From: Verrucomicrobiota bacterium
GTDB taxonomy: Bacteria; Verrucomicrobiota; Verrucomicrobiia; Verrucomicrobiales; Verrucomicrobiaceae
Assembly (NCBI GenBank): GCA_025360015.1
Contig: JANYCZ010000004.1
Coordinates: 1 to 64,000 of the forward strand
DNA length: 64,000 bases
Direction: 5' to 3'
Shown: positions 25,001-33,989 of the stretch, in pieces
Numbering within the stretch: the stretch's first letter is position 1
Layout of the letters: every line of letters starts with the position of its first letter
The notes under the pieces: generated by a model
What the model was told of the DNA's origin: nothing
What the model saw: the letters and a program-made list of their open reading frames with translations, nothing else
Databases searched by the model: none
Made by a program: the position numbers and the translations under genes

Positions 25001-28000
25001 TCGAAATCCGCAAGCCTCTCATCGTGCCTGATCCTCCCACCGGCCTCCAACTAGAGATGTCCTATGACTCCAATGAGCGCACGTTTGTGATTCAGAGCCG
25101 TTTTGACAACACCTCCTCTTGGTCCGTGCATGTGGTGGGCTCCATGCGTGGAGAGCGCACCGAATCCCCCTTTGCCACCTCCGCGTGGAATGACGCCTCG
25201 GCATCCAGTCTGCCGGAGGTGAAGGTGGACGCCTTCTATGAACACATGAGTGATATGGGTCTTCGCTATGGCGATGAGTTCCGCCCCATTCGTGAACTGT
25301 CCGCAGGCGATGGCAAATCCACCGGCAGAGTCTCACTGTCGGAAGCGATTGCGCATCGTGCGCCAGACTATCCGCTGCATCCCGTGCTCTTTGATGGCGC
25401 GCTGCAGATCTTCTCCGCCGGAGCAGCGACCGTGGAAGGCCGCACCGCCGGCCTGCGCCTACCGGTGCGCTTTGCCCGCATTGTGTTTCTGCGCTCGCCA
25501 GGCGCGTCCAGTTTTGTGAAGGCCGGTGTAAAGGTGGCCAATGATGAACTGGTGGAAGGTGGTATCGACCTTTATGACGAAAGCGGCAGGCCCTGCGTCC
25601 GCATTGACGGTTTCCGCGCGATCAGCGTGGAAGGCGCACGCAAATCCAGCAAGACCGGCAAGGGCCGCGACCTCGTGTATCACGTTGCCTGGGAGCGCAC
25701 TCCCGTTATGGCCAAACCTGCACCGCTCGCACCGCTGCCGCTGAACCGTCTGCATGATGCGGCGCTGCAGTCGCTCGATGCTGCCTTGGAGATGCGTGGC
25801 CGGGATCATCTGCAAAACGCCAGCGCAGCCGTGGATGAACTCACCGCAGCGCATGTGGCCAGCGCCTTGTCTGAAATGGGCGCGGACGGCGTGTTCACGG
25901 CGGAATCACTCGGCGTGGCCTCCGCTATGCGGCCCGCGTTTTATCAATTGATGGCCGACTTCGTCCAGCGCGGTCTGCTGGTGCCTGTAGAGGATGGCTA
26001 TCAGCCCACGCCCGCGTTCTTCACCACGGCGGACTCCGCACCCGAGGTGTTTCGGGCCACCATCGCCGCGCATCCCGGCCACCTGCCGGACGTGCTGCTC
26101 AGCGAAGCCGCCAGCGCGGAACTGGGCCCCATCCTGCGTGGCGAAAAGGATGCCGTGCAGGTGCTCTTCACCGGGTCCGGAGCGGATATGCTGGATCAAT
26201 TTTACGGCGACGGCCTCTTCTCCAGCACCTGGCTGGCAGCCATCGCCAGCGCGGTGGGGGAGGCGGCGCGCCATCTTCCCGAAGGTCGCGGACTGCGCAT
26301 CCTGGAGATCGGAGCGGGCACGGGCGGACTGTCTTCACAACTGCTGCCTCTCATCGAGCGCGGAGTACACACGTATGTCTTCAGCGATGTCTCCCCGGGC
26401 TTTTTCCCCGGAGCGAAGCAAAAGCTGGCAGCCTTCCCCGAAGTGGAATACAAGATCTTCGATCTCGAAAAACCCGGCGTGGAGCAGGAGTTCGATGCGG
26501 GCAGTTTTGACATCATTCTCGGCTCCAACGTGGTGCATGCCGTGAGCAATGTGCGCCATGCGCTGCGCAACATTCATGATCTCCTGACACCCGGCGGCAC
26601 GCTGATGTTTGTGGATGTGGCCTCCCCTCACCTGTGGCTGAATTCCGTCTTTGGTTTGACCAGCGGCTGGTGGCGCTTCACGGATCGTGATCTGCGCCCG
26701 CACCATCCGCTGCTTCACCGCCCGCAGTGGGAAAAGGCGCTCAAGGAAGCGGGCTTCAGTGAGACGGCCTCGCTGCCCGGCCTCCAGCGCAAATGCGGTG
26801 GAGAAAGCCTGATCGGCCTCCTCGCACGCAAGGAATGGACGGCACCGAAAATGCCGACGCCGGATGAACTGGAAACGCCGGTGGAAAAGTCCTGGCTGGT
26901 GCTCGCGGATCACGGCGGCGTGGGTGATCGCGTCGCCACCGAGCTGCAGCTCCACGGCGTGCGCTGCCGCATTGCCTACCGTGGCAGTTCGTATGAATCG
27001 GACACGACCGATGTCTTCATGCTGCGCGCCGAAGCGCCAGAGGATTGGTCCCGGTTGATTGAAGAATGCAGCGACGAAGCGCCCGAGCGTTTCGTCTGCC
27101 TGTGGAGTCTGGATGACACCCTACCCGGCTCAGACAAGGATGCCGCCTCTCTCGGTACGGACGCTTTGTTCCACCTGGCCAAAACTCTCGAAAGCCTCAG
27201 CCCCACCCTCAAGCGCCGTATTGATCTGGTGACTCGCGGTGGCCAGACCGTAGGCAGCAAGACCATGGACGTGACCATGGCACAGACCGCTGTCGTGGGC
27301 CTGATGCGCGTGGTGGCCAATGAGCTGCCTCACATCACCTGCCGCAGCATCGATCTGCCACCTGCCGCCTCCGCAGCAGACTATCGCCTGCTGTGGAATG
27401 AACTGCTGCAGACGGATACGGAGCGCGAAGTCGCCTTCCGTGGCGAGGGGCGCTTCGTGCGCCGCATCGGTCGTGGCCTGGCATCGCGTGAGCACGTGCT
27501 CGACGACACGGTTCCGCTGCGCTTGGAATCCCGTGAGCGCGGTCTGCTGGACTCCCTGCGCCTCACTCCTTTCGCCGCGCCGCCTTGTGCGCCTGGTGAA
27601 GTGATGATCGAAGTCAAAGCGGCTGGCATGAACTTCCGCGATGTGCTCAAAGCCCTCGCTCTTTATCCCGCAGAGACAGCGGACGCGCGCATCTTTGGCG
27701 ACGAGGTCGCGGGCATCGTGACAGCCGTCGGCAGTGACGTGACGCATGTAAAGCCCGGAGACCGCGTGTTTGGTCTGGCTGTGTTTGGCCTCGCCACGCA
27801 CACGATGGCACGCGGCGGCGATGTGCGCCTCATGCCTGAATCGCTTTCCTTTGAAGCCGCTGCAACTCTCCCGGTGGTGTTCATGACCGCATGGCATTCG
27901 CTAAAAACAGTGGCTCACATGAGCAAGGGAGAATGCATCCTCGTCCATGCAGGCGCGGGCGGCGTGGGCATGGCGGCCATCCAGATCGCGCATCACCTGG

Positions 28001-29811
28001 GTGCCGAGGTCATCGCCTCAGCCGGCAGCCCGGCGAAACGCGCGCTGCTCAAAAACCTGGGCGTGCGGCATGTCATTGACTCACGTCGTGCCGACTTCGC
28101 AGAAGCGGTGATGGAAATCACCAACGGCAAAGGCGTGGATGTGGTGCTAAACTCCCTCGCGGCGGAGGCCATCCCCATGGGCCTCTCCTGTCTCGCGCAG
28201 TTCGGCCGCTTCATCGAGATCGGCAAACGCGACATCTACCAAAACTCACGCATCCCGCTGTGGTCCCTGCGAAAAAACGCCTCCTTCCACGTCGTGGCCA
28301 TGGATGCGATCTTCAGCGGCGACGAAGCGCAGACCCGCGAGATCCTGCAGACGATCTCTGATCTGGTGGATCAAGGCGCGCTGCACGCGCTGCCCTTCCG
28401 TGCCTTCCCTGCCTGCCGCCTGGATGCCGCATTCCGGCTCATGGCGCAGGGCAAGCACACCGGCAAAGTCATCGTGTCTTTCCCGGGGCCATTCGTGCCA
28501 CGCCGTGCCGAGCCGCTGGCTCCGGGCTTTGCGGTGAAGCAGGATGGGGCCTACCTCATCACCGGAGCCTTCGGCGGATTTGGCAAGGTGCTCGCCACCT
28601 GGCTGGCCGACTGCGGTGCGCGCCATCTGGTGCTCAGCAGCCGCAAGGGCGCTGCCACGCCAGACGCCGTTGAGTTTGTGGAAAACCTGCGCGGACGCAG
28701 CGTGGAGGTGCAGGTGGTGCGCGCGGATGCGGGCTCCGCTGCCGATGTGAAGCTGTTGCTCAAGGAGATCGCCGCACAGGGACATGAGCTCAAAGGCGTG
28801 TTCCATCTCGCCATGGTGATTGATGACGCGCCGATGGCGTCGCTCACTCGCGAGCGCATGCACAGTGTCTTGGCACCCAAGGCCTACGGCGCATGGCTCC
28901 TGCATGAAGGAACGAGCAGCATGAAGCTCGACTGCTTTGTGATGTTCTCCTCCGTCTCCAGCATCTTCGGCAATCCGGCCCAGGCCAACTATGCCGCAGC
29001 CAATGCCTTCCTCGACGCGCTGGCGCATCACCGCCAGTCTGCAGGCCTGCCCGCTCTGGTCATCAACTGGGGCGCGCTGGGCGGCGAGGGCTACGTGGCG
29101 CGCAATGAGCGCGTGGCCGAGTTCCTCTCACGCCAGGGCACCACCGCCCTGTCTCCCCGCGAAGTCGTCGGGCTGATGGAAACATTCCTCGCGGCAGGTG
29201 CCACGCAGGCGATGGCACTGCGGGTGGACTGGTCCAAGTGGCGGCAGTCATTCCGCAGCAGCCAGGAGACCCCGCTGCTGGAGCGCGTGTTTGCCGCAGG
29301 CGTCGAAGGCGCTGAAAGCAGCAGCGGCGCGAAGAGCGACTGGCGCCGCAAGATCGAATCCGCAGTGCCCGAAGAACGAGCTGAGATTGTCGGCCATGCG
29401 GTACGGGATGTCGTGGGCTCCGTGCTGCGCGTCAAACCGGAGGGCTTGCGCGATGACCAGCCGCTCACGGACTTGGGGCTGGATTCACTGATGGCCGTTG
29501 AAATCGAAAACTCGATTGAAAGCGCCATTGGCGTGGCCTTGCCACCTGCAAGCTTGATGCGCGCCCGCACCATCGGCCAGATCATCTCCTTGATCGCTGA
29601 ACATGTCGGCAGCACTGCAGCCGCACCCGCAGTTCCAGCTCCCGTGCCGGTATCGACGCCGGTGGATGCCGAGACCGTGGATCTGGAAGCTCTCTCTGAT
29701 GAGGAGATCGACCGGCTGCTGGATGATGAAGCGGCGCATGAAGACATGACGCCGAAGTGGAACTCTGAGCCTGAAACACCTGCATGCCCCAAGAAGCTCG
29801 AACACGTCTGA
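22093..29811 (+). CDS. Type I polyketide synthase, single module KS-AT-DH-MT-ER-KR-ACP
   Basis: A 2572-residue fully reducing, C-methylating PKS. KS: Cys180 (DTACSSA), His315 (EAHGTGTAVGD), His355 (KTNLGHLE). AT: Ser637 (GHSVGE). DH: His935 in DHRVENLVVFPAAG (the usual Gly is Asn) and Asp1101 in FDGALQ. MT: SAM loop LEIGAGTGG (1404-1412). ER: NADPH loop HAGAGGVGMAA near 1954. KR: TGAFGGFG (2157-2164), Ser2287, Tyr2300 and a VIDD motif suggesting B-type. ACP: Ser2465 in LGLDSLMAVE. The acidic tail LSDEEIDRLLDDE resembles a docking segment. No thioesterase is present. With one module it probably works iteratively, like fungal highly reducing PKS, and would make a saturated, methyl-branched chain. 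Its 3' end overlaps the condensation gene by 28 bases. Confidence 0.95.
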   Translation: METNRNEGIAIIGMGCRFPGGVNDAESFWKLLIEGREAVSEVPPTRWNVERFYDAEPGVLGKSIAKRGGFIDGIDQFDPQFFGISPREAPYIDPQQRLLLETAWEAIEDAGLVLNLEKGTDIGVFVGISHNDYQGIQHTSTDRSGISAHTPTGSAHSIAANRISYCLNLHGPSLAMDTACSSALTAVHVACEHLLSGRCKTAMAGGVTVMINPDGFIGFSQAGMLSPDGKCQAFSAEANGFVRGEGAGMVLLKRLEDAIADGDPIQGVIIGTAINQDGHTNGISLPSGEAQARLVCDACDNAQIDPWEIGYVEAHGTGTAVGDPIEAHALAEALCTDRTEETALVIGSSKTNLGHLETAAGVAGLIKAAMVLKHGQVPPSLHFKNPSPHIDFPALKLRVATAQEPLAGKPGSRMVGVNSFGFGGANAHVILKEPPPPPQRALLHAATDRTWPLVLSARSEASLLANAWRLSTWLEDHSHMNGSSPLLPDMTYMLGARRNHHSHRLTLNARTMAEAVQELHAFSSGQPGPKLRTAFTPRREHAARVVFVMSGQGPQWWGMGRELMQHEPVFKRTIEACEAAIKPWARFSLMEELARSEADSKMQRTEISQVAIFAMQMGLAELWLSWGVQPAAVVGHSVGEVAAACVAGILTLEEAAKVIVHRGRFMDECDVQGGTMLAVGMAPDEARAVIARHGRAVSIAAFNGPRSLTLSGPRTELATIAAELEAQGVFARFLQVSHPFHHALMQPAADALKKVLSDLDPQTETLPFFSTVTGKKMDGESCTADHWSRGVRQPVEFAAAVGAVAEFGVDVWLELGAHPALVRSIQECLGERAAKQSILGSVRREREHESLLDTAMDLHLADVAVNFAAITPSRRILTLPTYAWDKSVWWHESPEVREGRLSAGGRGLLGVRTSRATPTWVARLDSRHMAFLKDHRVENLVVFPAAGFVEMVLEAGVQLFEGRPFVVEDFEIRKPLIVPDPPTGLQLEMSYDSNERTFVIQSRFDNTSSWSVHVVGSMRGERTESPFATSAWNDASASSLPEVKVDAFYEHMSDMGLRYGDEFRPIRELSAGDGKSTGRVSLSEAIAHRAPDYPLHPVLFDGALQIFSAGAATVEGRTAGLRLPVRFARIVFLRSPGASSFVKAGVKVANDELVEGGIDLYDESGRPCVRIDGFRAISVEGARKSSKTGKGRDLVYHVAWERTPVMAKPAPLAPLPLNRLHDAALQSLDAALEMRGRDHLQNASAAVDELTAAHVASALSEMGADGVFTAESLGVASAMRPAFYQLMADFVQRGLLVPVEDGYQPTPAFFTTADSAPEVFRATIAAHPGHLPDVLLSEAASAELGPILRGEKDAVQVLFTGSGADMLDQFYGDGLFSSTWLAAIASAVGEAARHLPEGRGLRILEIGAGTGGLSSQLLPLIERGVHTYVFSDVSPGFFPGAKQKLAAFPEVEYKIFDLEKPGVEQEFDAGSFDIILGSNVVHAVSNVRHALRNIHDLLTPGGTLMFVDVASPHLWLNSVFGLTSGWWRFTDRDLRPHHPLLHRPQWEKALKEAGFSETASLPGLQRKCGGESLIGLLARKEWTAPKMPTPDELETPVEKSWLVLADHGGVGDRVATELQLHGVRCRIAYRGSSYESDTTDVFMLRAEAPEDWSRLIEECSDEAPERFVCLWSLDDTLPGSDKDAASLGTDALFHLAKTLESLSPTLKRRIDLVTRGGQTVGSKTMDVTMAQTAVVGLMRVVANELPHITCRSIDLPPAASAADYRLLWNELLQTDTEREVAFRGEGRFVRRIGRGLASREHVLDDTVPLRLESRERGLLDSLRLTPFAAPPCAPGEVMIEVKAAGMNFRDVLKALALYPAETADARIFGDEVAGIVTAVGSDVTHVKPGDRVFGLAVFGLATHTMARGGDVRLMPESLSFEAAATLPVVFMTAWHSLKTVAHMSKGECILVHAGAGGVGMAAIQIAHHLGAEVIASAGSPAKRALLKNLGVRHVIDSRRADFAEAVMEITNGKGVDVVLNSLAAEAIPMGLSCLAQFGRFIEIGKRDIYQNSRIPLWSLRKNASFHVVAMDAIFSGDEAQTREILQTISDLVDQGALHALPFRAFPACRLDAAFRLMAQGKHTGKVIVSFPGPFVPRRAEPLAPGFAVKQDGAYLITGAFGGFGKVLATWLADCGARHLVLSSRKGAATPDAVEFVENLRGRSVEVQVVRADAGSAADVKLLLKEIAAQGHELKGVFHLAMVIDDAPMASLTRERMHSVLAPKAYGAWLLHEGTSSMKLDCFVMFSSVSSIFGNPAQANYAAANAFLDALAHHRQSAGLPALVINWGALGGEGYVARNERVAEFLSRQGTTALSPREVVGLMETFLAAGATQAMALRVDWSKWRQSFRSSQETPLLERVFAAGVEGAESSSGAKSDWRRKIESAVPEERAEIVGHAVRDVVGSVLRVKPEGLRDDQPLTDLGLDSLMAVEIENSIESAIGVALPPASLMRARTIGQIISLIAEHVGSTAAAPAVPAPVPVSTPVDAETVDLEALSDEEIDRLLDDEAAHEDMTPKWNSEPETPACPKKLEHV

Positions 29812-31145
29812 GACAGTGGCTGGAAAGTGGCGAAGCCCGCCTGCAGCCGCTCACGCTGCCCCAGCGCGAGCTGTGGGAGGCATCCCCTGTGCCTCCGGGC
29901 GATGTGTCGAACCACATCTGCGCACTCATCAATGTGCGCGGCCCCATCACCCACCAAGGCTGTGAGGCTGCGGTGCAGAAGGTGGCGGAACGGCAGGAGG
30001 TGTTTCGCCTTTCGTTCCTCCCCGGCAAAGACCGGCCCATGCAGTTGATCCGCAAGAGCAACCGGCAGATGCTTCAGTTCCGTGACCTTCCCCCTGCGCA
30101 GCAGCACCCGGAGGCCGTGGAAGAACTGGCACAGGAAATTTTCCGCAGGCCTTTCGACATGGTCAGCGGTCCGCTCTACCGCTCCGAAGTGCTCCGTCGC
30201 TCCGCTGATGACCATGTGCTGGTCCTGGCGATTCATCATGCCATCGCCGACGGCTGGACGGTGGGCGTGTTTGTCCAAGATCTTTTTGCAGCGTACATGC
30301 AGGAACTGCGCGGCATTCCCGGCGGGCTGCCCCCGGTGCCGCTTTCCTACTCAGACTGGGGCGCAAGCGAGCGTGCCTTCTGGCAGCCTGCGGTGCTGGA
30401 AGAACGCAGCGCCTTTTGGAAAGAGTGCCTGGCCGGGATCACCCCTCTGTGGGACCCACCCGCCGGACCCGATGCGCTCTCAGGAGAGCGGCGCCGCTGG
30501 GTTTCCTCCGCGCCTGCCACGGTAGGCCGTGCCGTGCGTGAACTGGCCAAACGCAAGGGGGCCACGCTCTTCAGCACGCTGCTGGCGGCGTTTCAAGTGA
30601 CTCTTTCCAAATGGACTGGCAAGGAAGACATCCTCGTGGGCACACCTGTCGCAAACCGCGGCAGGCAGGCGGTGCGTGAAACCATGGGCTACTGCGCCGG
30701 CATCGTGCCGCTGCGTGGTCACATTGACCGGGATCGGACGTTCTCCGAGCGTCTGCGCACCGTGCATGATTCCACCCTTGATGCCTTTGCCAACGCCATG
30801 CCCTTTGCCGAGCTGGTCAAGGCGCTGGGAGTCGTGACCTCACCGGGTTGCAATCCCTTGTTTCAGGTGCGCTTCGCCCTGCAAAACCATCCGGTTCCAG
30901 ATATTTCCGTGAACGGCATGTCCCTCCAGCTTCGCATGCGCTCCACCGGCACCTGCCGGTTTGACCTGGCCTGTGAAGTCACGGAGGAAGGTGAAGCCCT
31001 GGAAGTGGTCTGGCTTTACCGCCCGGGAATGTTTTCTGCTGAAGACATTCAAACCCTGCACCGCATGTATCTCGGCGTCCTGACGAGCGTCTGCAGCTCG
31101 CCGGAAATCCTGACCGCCGCACTCATGACGACCACTCTGGGATGA
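29784..31145 (+). CDS. Stand-alone condensation domain protein
   Basis: A 453-residue NRPS-type condensation domain without adenylation or carrier domains. The active motif HHAIADG is at 151-157 (catalytic His152, Asp156). Other C-domain marks are LPLTLPQRELW-like QPLTLPQRELWEAS near the start, RQEVFRLSF, SYSDWGASE, FSTLLAAFQVTLSKWTG, VGTPVANRGR and NPLFQVRFALQNH. Such free enzymes catalyse amide or ester bond formation between a carrier-bound acyl chain and an acceptor. Lacking a thioesterase, the PKS chain may be released by this enzyme onto an amine or alcohol. It starts inside the PKS tail (28-base overlap) and its stop overlaps the desaturase ATG (ATGA). Confidence 0.93.
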   Translation: MPQEARTRLRQWLESGEARLQPLTLPQRELWEASPVPPGDVSNHICALINVRGPITHQGCEAAVQKVAERQEVFRLSFLPGKDRPMQLIRKSNRQMLQFRDLPPAQQHPEAVEELAQEIFRRPFDMVSGPLYRSEVLRRSADDHVLVLAIHHAIADGWTVGVFVQDLFAAYMQELRGIPGGLPPVPLSYSDWGASERAFWQPAVLEERSAFWKECLAGITPLWDPPAGPDALSGERRRWVSSAPATVGRAVRELAKRKGATLFSTLLAAFQVTLSKWTGKEDILVGTPVANRGRQAVRETMGYCAGIVPLRGHIDRDRTFSERLRTVHDSTLDAFANAMPFAELVKALGVVTSPGCNPLFQVRFALQNHPVPDISVNGMSLQLRMRSTGTCRFDLACEVTEEGEALEVVWLYRPGMFSAEDIQTLHRMYLGVLTSVCSSPEILTAALMTTTLG

Positions 31146-32110
31146 GCACCATGCAAACGAGTGACACTGTCATCGAGGCGCATGAGCCGCACTGGCTCAG
31201 CCGTTCGGCGTTTCAGATCGTCGTCATCTCCTTCTTCATCACGGATCTCGTGCTGATCATGGTGCTGCGCAGCGGTGCCTCCCTCTGGCTGGCCGTGCCT
31301 CTTGTCCTTCTGGGCGGACACTTCATGCATGGCGCGGCTCTGGGCTTTCACGAGGCCACGCACGGGCTGCTGCGGCGCAACCGGAAGCTGAATGAATTTG
31401 ATGGCGTGCTGCTGGGTGTGTTCAGCTTCATGAGCTTCAGCCTCTACCGCGCCGCGCATCAGCTCCATCACATGCACCTCGCCACCGAGCGTGATGAAGA
31501 ACTCTGGCCCTTTGTGCATCCTGACAAGCCGCGCTGGCTGCGCATGCTCGCCGCCGTGCTGGAACTCACCATGGGCCTGGTATTTCTGCCCTCCCTGTTT
31601 CTGCGGATTTTTCTTCGTGCCGGCTCCCCCGTGCGCAGCAAGAAGGTGCGGAGGCGCATCTGGGGCGAGCTGGCGCTGATCGTTGTCGTCTGGTCGGCCA
31701 TCTTCTCCGCCGTGGCCTGCTGGCACGTATGGAACTACTTTTTTTGGCTGTATTTTGCGCCCGCCTGGGTGGCTGGGAATCTGCAAAGCTGGCGCAAATA
31801 CATCGAGCACGTGGGCTTGCTGGGAAACACCGCCAACAGCTCCACCCGCAGCATCATCGCACGGGGTTGGATGGGCCGCTTCGTGGCCTTCTCTCTCCTG
31901 CATGAGCCCTACCACGGCCTCCACCACATGCACGCCGGTCTGCCGCATGCGGAGCTGCCAAAGCTCGCCGCAGAACTCCAGCCTAAGGCCGACTCCGAAC
32001 GCCCCCCCTTCCCCAGCTACTCGCACGCCTTGGTGGATCTCTTTCGCAATCTGCCTGATCCGCGCGTGGGCGCGCAATGGCGTCCCTCCACCCCTTCTGC
32101 CCCGATTTAA
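31142..32110 (+). CDS. Membrane fatty-acid desaturase/hydroxylase family protein
   Basis: A 322-residue integral membrane diiron enzyme with all three histidine boxes: HEATH at 70-74, HQLHHMH at 106-112 and HEPYHGLHHMH at 254-264. Hydrophobic segments lie around 22-65, 88-102, 140-160 and 185-210, so the His boxes face the cytoplasm as in the FA_desaturase family. It could desaturate or hydroxylate the polyketide chain or a fatty acid partner. Tight coupling (4-base overlap with the condensation gene, next ATG directly at its stop) places it in the biosynthetic operon rather than in general lipid metabolism. Electron donor genes are not seen here. Confidence 0.92.
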   Translation: MSTMQTSDTVIEAHEPHWLSRSAFQIVVISFFITDLVLIMVLRSGASLWLAVPLVLLGGHFMHGAALGFHEATHGLLRRNRKLNEFDGVLLGVFSFMSFSLYRAAHQLHHMHLATERDEELWPFVHPDKPRWLRMLAAVLELTMGLVFLPSLFLRIFLRAGSPVRSKKVRRRIWGELALIVVVWSAIFSAVACWHVWNYFFWLYFAPAWVAGNLQSWRKYIEHVGLLGNTANSSTRSIIARGWMGRFVAFSLLHEPYHGLHHMHAGLPHAELPKLAAELQPKADSERPPFPSYSHALVDLFRNLPDPRVGAQWRPSTPSAPI

Positions 32111-32857
32111 ATGAGCGCCTCTCCAGAGCCTTCTTTGCCCGACTCCGCACCGCCTGGGAGAAACGGCTGCGTCTATGCGGCCGCAGGTCTGACCAAAGAG
32201 TATGATGACGGCAGCGTAAAGGCCCTGCGCGGTGTCGATTTTCGCATCGATCAGGGTGAGTTTGTCGCCATCATCGGTCCCAGTGGCTGTGGCAAGACAA
32301 CGCTGCTGCAGATGCTCGGCGCGCTCGACCATCCCAGCGGTGGCACTTTAAATTATCGTGCCAGTTCGATTCCCGATCTGCCTGATCCGGCAGCTTATCG
32401 CGCCCGTGAGATCGGCTTCATTTTTCAGGCCTTTCATCTGCTGCCAACATTCACAGCACTGGAAAATGTGCAGATGCCCATGTTCGAGACGGAATGGACC
32501 GCAACGGAGAGGAAGGACCGCGCGGTCAGCCTGCTCAAGTCCGTGGGGCTGGAGCACCGGCTCCATCATTTTCCGGCCAAAATGTCCGGCGGCGAGCGGC
32601 AGCGCGTGGCCATCGCCCGCAGCCTGGCCAACGGCCCCTCCGTGCTGCTGGCGGACGAGCCCACCGGGAATCTCGACAGCCAAAACACGGAGATCATTCT
32701 CGAGCTCATCATCCGCCTCCATCAGGAGCAGCACATGACCCTCGTGCTGGTGACGCATGATCCCGCCATCGCTCGCCGGGCCGCACGCACCATCCAGATG
32801 AAGGACGGGCGCATCGTCGCCGACCACGCCTCCATTTCCCACCCCGCCCTGATATGA
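32111..32857 (+). CDS. ABC transporter ATPase, LolD/MacB-type
   Basis: A 248-residue ATPase with Walker [10 protein letters not shown] (56-64), Q-loop [10 protein letters not shown], signature [15 protein letters not shown], Walker [13 protein letters not shown] and H-loop VTHD. The sequence belongs to the LolD/MacB/FtsE branch, whose members power mechanotransmission rather than classical import, and the permease that follows fits this. It starts immediately at the desaturase stop and overlaps the permease by 4 bases (ATGA). It probably drives release or export of the lipid-like product from the inner membrane. Confidence 0.93.
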   Translation: MSASPEPSLPDSAPPGRNGCVYAAAGLTKEYDDGSVKALRGVDFRIDQGEFVAIIGPSGCGKTTLLQMLGALDHPSGGTLNYRASSIPDLPDPAAYRAREIGFIFQAFHLLPTFTALENVQMPMFETEWTATERKDRAVSLLKSVGLEHRLHHFPAKMSGGERQRVAIARSLANGPSVLLADEPTGNLDSQNTEIILELIIRLHQEQHMTLVLVTHDPAIARRAARTIQMKDGRIVADHASISHPALI

Positions 32858-33969
32858 GCTTTTTCACCATCATCATACGCGGACTGTGGCGCAGACCGGT
32901 GCGCACTGGACTGACGCTGCTGGGCATCGCCATCGGCATTGCTGCCGTGGTGGCTCTGGTGGGCATCTCGCGGGGATTCGAAAAAAGCTGGGGCGCGGGA
33001 GCCAAGCAGCGCGGCATTGATGTGGTGGTCAGCACCCTGAACAGCGGCCTCACGCCCAAGCCCTTCAGCACGACCGTGCGCGACCGCGTCGCTGCCATCC
33101 CAGACGTCGGTGCCACCTGCTCCGTGTTTGTGGATCTGACCAGCGTGGAAAGCGCCAGCATGATAATGGTCTCCGCCCGTGAGTGGGGCGGCTTTTCCTG
33201 GGGCAATCTGAAGCTGGTCGCCGGCCGCATGCCGAAGGATGCGATGGAGCCCGCTGTGGTCCTCGGTCAGTCGGCGGCGGAATCGCTCAAGAAAAAAATC
33301 GGCGATCCCCTCCAGCTTGAATCCAAAGAACTGACGGTGGTGGGCATCGTGGACGGCGGTGCCTTGGTGGAGAATGGCTCCGTCGTGCTGTCCTTGCCGC
33401 TGTTTCAAGAAATAACGGGCAACCAGGGCAGGATCAACATCCTCGACGTGCGCGCCGCCCATGAAATGAACGAGGCGGAGATGCGGAAGCTCTGTGATCG
33501 GATCAACAGTGCTGTGCCGGAGGCCAAGGCCGCGATCGCCAGCGAGCACATCAGCAACAGCGAAGCCTCCCGCTTCATCCGCGCCATGAGCTGGGGCACT
33601 TCCCTGCTGGCGGTGCTCGTCGGCGTGCTCGGCGTCATGAACACCATGCTGATGACCGTCTTTGAACGCAGGCAGGAAATGTGCATCCTGCTGGCCATCG
33701 GCTGGAAGCGCGGCCGCATCACCCGCATGATCTTGTGGGAGTCTGCCGTGCTCGGCCTGCTGGGCGGCAGCCTCGGTGTGCTGATCGGCGTCTTCGGCGC
33801 AAAGATCCTGCAACGCCTGCCTGCCGTGAATGGGCTGCTAGAGCCGGATTTGAGCCCGCAGCTCCTCGCCATCTCCGTCGCTATCTCTGTCGTGGTCGGC
33901 GTCTTTAGCGGTCTTTACCCCGCCTGGCGCAGTTCACGCCTGTCTCCCAGCCTGGCCTTGCAGGGCTGA
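32854..33969 (+). CDS. ABC transporter permease, FtsX/LolC/MacB-like
   Basis: A 371-residue permease: one N-terminal membrane helix (about 15-40, TGLTLLGIAIGIAAVVAL), a large periplasmic MacB_PCD-like domain (about 45-240) and three C-terminal helices of the FtsX family (about 247-275 LLAVLVGVLGVMNTML; 295-325 with LGLLGGSLGVLIGVF; 340-362 AISVAISVVVGVFSGLYPAW). The short phrase TVFERRQEMCILLAIGWKR is the coupling helix region typical of the family. With the preceding ATPase it would form a homodimeric permease complex. Together with the LolA-like product of the next gene the set resembles a dedicated Lol system. Confidence 0.93.
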   Translation: MSFFTIIIRGLWRRPVRTGLTLLGIAIGIAAVVALVGISRGFEKSWGAGAKQRGIDVVVSTLNSGLTPKPFSTTVRDRVAAIPDVGATCSVFVDLTSVESASMIMVSAREWGGFSWGNLKLVAGRMPKDAMEPAVVLGQSAAESLKKKIGDPLQLESKELTVVGIVDGGALVENGSVVLSLPLFQEITGNQGRINILDVRAAHEMNEAEMRKLCDRINSAVPEAKAAIASEHISNSEASRFIRAMSWGTSLLAVLVGVLGVMNTMLMTVFERRQEMCILLAIGWKRGRITRMILWESAVLGLLGGSLGVLIGVFGAKILQRLPAVNGLLEPDLSPQLLAISVAISVVVGVFSGLYPAWRSSRLSPSLALQG

Positions 33970-33989
33970 CTTTTTGCCGAATCCGACAC

